This document shows, one piece after another, positions 18,565 through 21,934 of a DNA stretch of 21,934 nt; positions within the stretch are counted from its first letter, which is position 1, and each line of letters opens with the position of its first letter. The stretch covers positions 1 through 21,934 of the forward strand of contig WTXG01000448.1 of assembly GCA_022496185.1 (NCBI GenBank). The letters are read 5' to 3'. The DNA is from Multifurca ochricompacta (taxonomy: Eukaryota; Basidiomycota; Agaricomycetes; Russulales; Russulaceae). Position numbers and translations under genes: made by a program. The notes beneath the pieces are model-generated. The model searched no databases and was not told the DNA's origin. It worked only from the letters and a program-made list of their open reading frames with translations.

Positions 18565-18830
18565 TAAGTGGGGTGGTAGGTCCAGGGGTTAGGGACCCCC
18601 TGGATGAGGTGAGAGCCCCCTTGACGGGGGGAGGTTCGTATGCGGGAGGAGGGACGGTTCGAGAACCGCCGGGTTGATGAGTTGGATCGATGCATCGGAC
18701 GAGGCCGACGACACCGGAAAGGGGTTTTGAGGGCCCCCGGACATTGAGGGAAGGGAGGGAGAGGTGCACTGTGAGGGTGCACAGCGAGAGGAACGGCAAA
18801 AACTTGGATTCACAACTTCTAAGCTAGACT
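18565..18830 (-). other. Probable LINE 5' leader or ORF1 N-terminus
   Basis: The sequence is GC-rich, pyrimidine-biased on the minus strand and open in two frames, with Pro/Ser-rich predicted peptides. It shares base composition with the LINE rather than with the AT-richer DNA to its right. No domain is recognisable, so it may be 5' UTR with an internal promoter or the start of ORF1. Confidence 0.4.
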
Positions 18831-19600
18831 AAACACCCCAAAGCGAGCAAGGCTCAAGCTTGATGGTGGTGGTTCAAGACAAGAAGGATGGACTGGGGAC
18901 TTAGTTGATGAGTGCTTGGGCTTGGGCTCTGCTCGTTCCGGTCCGGCCTGTGCTCTCATCATTTCATCAATTACACTATTCGCCTGGTCTTGTCGCAGTT
19001 GATGTGCCTTACTACAAACCCCTTTCAAGTTCTCCTCGCCGTCGTTTGCGTGAGAGCGGACGTGATTGGGCCTTCCTTATCGCTCTCTATTTGAACTGTA
19101 TTATTCTATTTTTATTTTTGTTTTCTAAAAAATCGATTGACCGAGCGCTCTGACTGGAAACGGTGTGTGAGTGTGGTGGACCTTGAGGGTTGCTTGCAGG
19201 CGTCCGTATCGGGGCGACTCGCGCGTATTCCTTCTTTTATTGCTTTCTATGCTACTGGCTACAAAACACATCACTGCTACCTACACCAGACAACAATCAC
19301 AGTGCCCAGGTCACTTCAATCTTCATCCATCTAAACTGGAAGTGATCAGCAGATGACCAATATCATCATGTCATTACAAAGTCCATTCCGTACCTCCGAG
19401 TTTTCAGCTTCCTCGACTACAGATGTTTCGTCCTCCTCAAATATTTCAATGCCTTCATCACCTGATCATTTTCTTCAATCAGCCTCAATGACCACATATA
19501 GCGGCTGCCACATACCCTCGATTCTTTCCACTTTTCTTCATCCTTAATCCGACAAAATCCTTGCCATCAAGGACAGCAGATACATGGAAATGAAAATATC
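18831..19600. other. Gap between the LINE and the CRN gene
   Basis: No gene is recognised. Around 19105-19135 there is a T-rich stretch ending CTAAAAAATCG. On the minus strand 19353-19480 encodes an acidic stretch (IEIFEEDETSVVEEAENSEV) that could be the decayed C-terminal tail of the CRN gene or unrelated sequence. Confidence 0.45.
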
Positions 19601-20384
19601 ATAGTCCTTGATTTTCACATCTTTTTCTGTCCATCTTCTCAGCAAACTTTCTGCTTCTTCGCCTGTCCGTGCGAACACATGGACACTTCGACTTTTTCGA
19701 AACCCTTTGTAAGACTATCGGCAATTTGAAGAAGGCCGTCGACTTCACACTATGCTCGGGAGTGATTGTCACTTGGATTGTAATTATTATCATCTGTGAA
19801 GATCATGGCATCGACAGCGGGAAATGTTTTCGACGCAGGAATGGGAATCACACAGAATGGTCTCTTGCAGTCAGTTAGATACTTGAGAGTGTGTTGGTCC
19901 TTGTAAGATAACATACACCAACCCTGCAACTGGATAGTCAGTTGCGGCGAAGCTGATCGCGCGGGAGTGCAAGGCAATTCGTTCGATTCCGAATTGGGCA
20001 GAGCCACGAAAGGATGCCACTCGAACATGTAACCCGCCGAGCCCTAAACACGGATGGCGGCTGACAGGTTGTAAAATTCGATCTGCTGCAGCACGTCCTG
20101 TGTGACAATCGTTGATAACAAACGATTCAGGTAACTTGATTCAATTCGTCCAATTGCAGATGATCTCTCCTCGGAAGGGAGACTTTAGGAGGATTGTAAA
20201 AAGTGTATGAGAGATCGCCATTGCGTTAACTTTGTCTTGGGGGTAAAATCGTCGAAATGTTTAGCAAAGTGAGGGCAGCATCTTTTACACGTTCTGTATG
20301 TCCACGAATCTCCCAGGATCCGTCATAAGGTTCATCATAATGCGCAGAGGGTCCCATTTTTTGCATGGTCCTTGATGAGTCGAA

Positions 20385-20450
20385 CTGAAACATGTGTCAT
20401 GCTGAGAGAGCTTAGGGACAAATAAAGCTTGAATCATCATCTGAACCCAC
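20385..20450 (-). other. Possible intron (66 nt) of the CRN gene
   Basis: The donor is GTGGGT after the conserved ELIALG, with candidate acceptors TTTCAG (20385) and CTCTCAG (about 20402). The downstream coding match is weak, so the acceptor choice is uncertain. Confidence 0.4.
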
Positions 20451-20779
20451 CGAGCGCGATTAATTCAGTCAGAGGGAAACAGTCCATCACATAGATACGT
20501 GCGTGATACTCCTTACTCCATGCCTGTACCGCGCTGATCGGAGAGCTTGTTTGCACGATGAATGCATGATGTTTCTTGCAAGCTTTAGGAGCTGTGGAAG
20601 GAAGGGGATTCTCCGCATCGGAATCGGCAAGAGCCACGTTTCGTCTGGGAGTATAATGGACCTGTGGGATAGACTCGGCACCAGAGTCGTGACAGGAGAA
20701 CACTCAGGGAGGAACTGAAAACGTAGGCCGGCCATTGCTTAGACAGTGGAACAGAAGATAGAGTAGAAGCATGTTTTTC

Positions 20780-20827
20780 CTGGTTCATCTCTAGATGACA
20801 TGTTCATTATCAGTGACAATCACGTAC
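20780..20827 (-). other. Intron (48 nt) within the CRN P-loop
   Basis: The donor is GTACGT after CTC G and the acceptor GAACCAG before GA AAA ACA. Splicing gives GDPGLGKT, a complete Walker A. The frame then needs one extra base to reach the hydrophobic helix that follows. Confidence 0.7.
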
Positions 20828-21032
20828 CGAGTCCTGGATCGCCAGTGATAATGATCCCGCCACTTAAATATTCCCGACGCATTTTCGACTGTTCCTCTAT
20901 CTCTTCAAGAGCAAGGCTGTACTCATGGCGAAACAGAAGTGCCTTCTCATTATAGCCGAGATGTTCTACTCCCAAATTGGACAATTGGTCTTGGGGCACA
21001 TACATATAACTCTTTTTGCGGGCCAGGGACAT

Positions 21033-21080
21033 CTATGTTTGCCAATATTGAATTAGTGGCTTCTTCCATAAGGTATATAC
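21033..21080 (-). other. Intron (48 nt) of the CRN gene
   Basis: The donor is GTATAT and the acceptor ACATAG, with a branch-like ACTAAT. Without splicing the frame stops at the TAG of the acceptor. Splicing joins RRPHS to MSLARKK in phase 0. Confidence 0.7.
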
Positions 21081-21136
21081 AGAGTGTGGCCGTCTCACGA
21101 ACTCGATCGATATTGATACTCCGAGCCTTTCGATCG

Positions 21137-21187
21137 CTGGGTTATTGTCAGACATGTGTGGCAATCTGATAATAATCAAAAAATTAC
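21137..21187 (-). other. Intron (51 nt) of the CRN gene
   Basis: The donor is GTAATT after GTG CCA C and the acceptor AACCCAG before CG ATC GAA. It follows the conserved VVQVP end of the CRN domain, and splicing keeps the frame. Confidence 0.6.
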
Positions 21188-21659
21188 GTGGCACCTGAAC
21201 GACAATATGCAAATGGCCCTTCTTTGGACTGACTTCCCAGTACTTGGAGAGCTCCTCGATCTGGCAAAGAAGTTGAACAGTACCATTTCCATGTAACGCT
21301 TGATTAGATTCTGGTCGGGTAGCTCGATGCCTTGATGGTTGCATCCAAAGAATTCTTATCTTCCATACCCCTGATGTGCAGGGGTTTCAATAGCTTCCAA
21401 ACAATAAGTCGATTCGCCGCCAGGTAGTCCAATCTGGGAGCTTTCTCAGCCTTGATAACATCTCTAAGGTCGGAGGCATCGTCATCCGATTGGACTTTAA
21501 CCTTGAAGACGTTTCCAATAACCCTTTTTGGTTATCAATAGCGAGACAAAACAGGGTGAGTTTTGTGGCCATAGTGGTTTGGGAGAAAGAGAAAGGGAGT
21601 CTGAGTCTGAGTCAGCGGAACTCCGTTTAAACCGTGACCGTGGCCACTGAGGTAGGTCT

Positions 21660-21900
21660 CCACTCATTGTCATCCACCCTCTTTTGTTTCACAACTCAAG
21701 GAAATTATCAAGACGGAGAAGGCTCCCAAGTTGTATTACCTTGTGCAGCAGATCGGCTGACTGGCTGGAAGTTGTCCCCGATCCACTCGAACTGTTACGA
21801 TAACGCAAGTGGACATGATCAAACCCCCTCAAGTTCCGTTCGGGACTCTCTAGAGATGGATATTCACCATACTAGAATAATAGCTGCATATTATCATACA
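21660..21900 (+). pseudogene. Relic of a second CRN N-terminal domain, head to head with the first
   Basis: The plus strand contains TLFCF (about 21676-21692), then in another frame SQLKEIIKTEKAPKLYYLV (about 21690-21747), then in a further frame AADRLTGWKL (about 21747-21776). These match, in order, the header TLFCL, the block DLRDVIKAEKAPRLDYLA and the block AANRLIVWKL of the neighbouring minus-strand CRN copy. The residues between TLFCF and the second block are missing, so this is an internally deleted, frameshifted fragment. The relic and the minus-strand start (21572) are separated by only about 100 bp. Confidence 0.65.
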
Positions 21901-21934
21901 AATATTTGCCCTATATCAAATCAGCATCTGCGCA

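Larger units (their letters stand above)
13650..18813 (-). mobile_element. Non-LTR retrotransposon (Tad1-like LINE), 3'-truncated and degenerate
   Basis: The minus strand carries a LINE in the order ORF1 (zinc knuckles), ORF2 (endonuclease, then reverse transcriptase). It is strikingly GC-rich compared with both flanks. The 3' half of the RT and everything beyond is missing, cut off exactly at the LTR boundary (13649/13650). This is the reverse of the 5' truncation usual for LINEs. Several frameshifts break both ORFs, so the copy is dead. The 5' limit is uncertain: recognisable coding ends near 18564, and open sequence with a similar base composition reaches about 18813. Confidence 0.85.
19605..21572 (-). 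pseudogene. Crinkler (CRN) family protein: CRN N-terminal domain, P-loop NTPase, nuclease-like C-terminus
   Basis: A start at ATG 21572 begins MATKLTLFCLAID, the ubiquitin-like CRN header. The domain continues in another frame with DLRDVIKAEKAPRLDYLAAN and NRLIVWKLLKP (about 21410-21480), and ends KKGHLHIVVQVP (about 21190-21225). After introns 21137-21187 and 21033-21080, an exon at 20828-21032 carries YVPQDQLSNLG, RHEYSLALEEI and the Walker A GDPGLG, completed by GK across intron 20780-20827. Further blocks are YHARIYVMDCFPLTELIALG (about 20451-20510), AGYMFEWHPF (about 20005-20035), AVDAMIF (Asp at 19810-19812) and ITIQVTI (Gln at 19773-19775). The last two are the D...QxT residues of the restriction-endonuclease-like domain in CRN/RHS proteins. 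Frame breaks near 21522-21529, between 21255 and 21345, after the P-loop, near 20040 (stop) and near 19795 make it a pseudogene. In this family the NTPase and nuclease are thought to act in the nucleus or on mobile DNA; that is family knowledge. Confidence 0.75.

Overview
The window looks like a piece of a filamentous basidiomycete genome, most likely an Agaricomycete (mushroom-forming fungus). The reasons are the short GT-AG introns of about 48-68 nt, a NACHT-ankyrin gene of the kind expanded in Agaricales, a chromodomain Ty3/Gypsy element, a Tad1-like LINE whose ORF1 carries zinc knuckles, and a Crinkler-type (CRN) gene. This placement rests on recognising the families; no database search was run.

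Layout from left to right. Positions 40-3678 (+) hold an NLR-like NACHT/ankyrin gene. Its 5' end lies outside the window, three introns remove all the upstream frame breaks, and one TAA interrupts the reading frame between the NACHT part and the following domain. Positions 3679-6205 are AT-rich, apparently non-coding DNA with a diverged tandem duplication and two GGGTACGG/ACGG-type low-complexity foldbacks. Positions 6206-13649 (+) are a full-length Ty3/Gypsy LTR retrotransposon: two LTRs of about 575 bp, gag, pol in the -1 frame, a frameshifted chromodomain, a decayed third ORF with zinc knuckles, and a polypurine tract. Its primer-binding site is an exact 11-nt complement of the predicted transcript 5' end, which is the Tf1-type self-priming arrangement. 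Positions 13650 to about 18813 (-) are a GC-rich, multiply frameshifted LINE that stops in the middle of its reverse transcriptase exactly at the LTR edge. Positions of about 19605-21572 (-) are a decayed CRN gene with an N-terminal CRN domain, a P-loop NTPase and a nuclease-like C-terminus. At about 21660-21900 a second CRN N-terminal relic lies head to head with it on the + strand.

Taken together, this is a transposon nest flanked by two fast-evolving gene families linked to recognition or conflict (NLR and CRN). Almost every gene shows a lesion. The most informative points are the self-priming signature, the extra zinc-knuckle ORF of the LTR element, the missing target-site duplication combined with the LINE breakpoint, the recent two-repeat duplication in the ankyrin array, and the paired CRN remains.

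Caveat: many lesions are single-base indels, some in homopolymers, so sequencing error cannot be excluded from the sequence alone. The intact frames of gag (1.5 kb) and pol (3.3 kb) argue against a uniformly high error rate.
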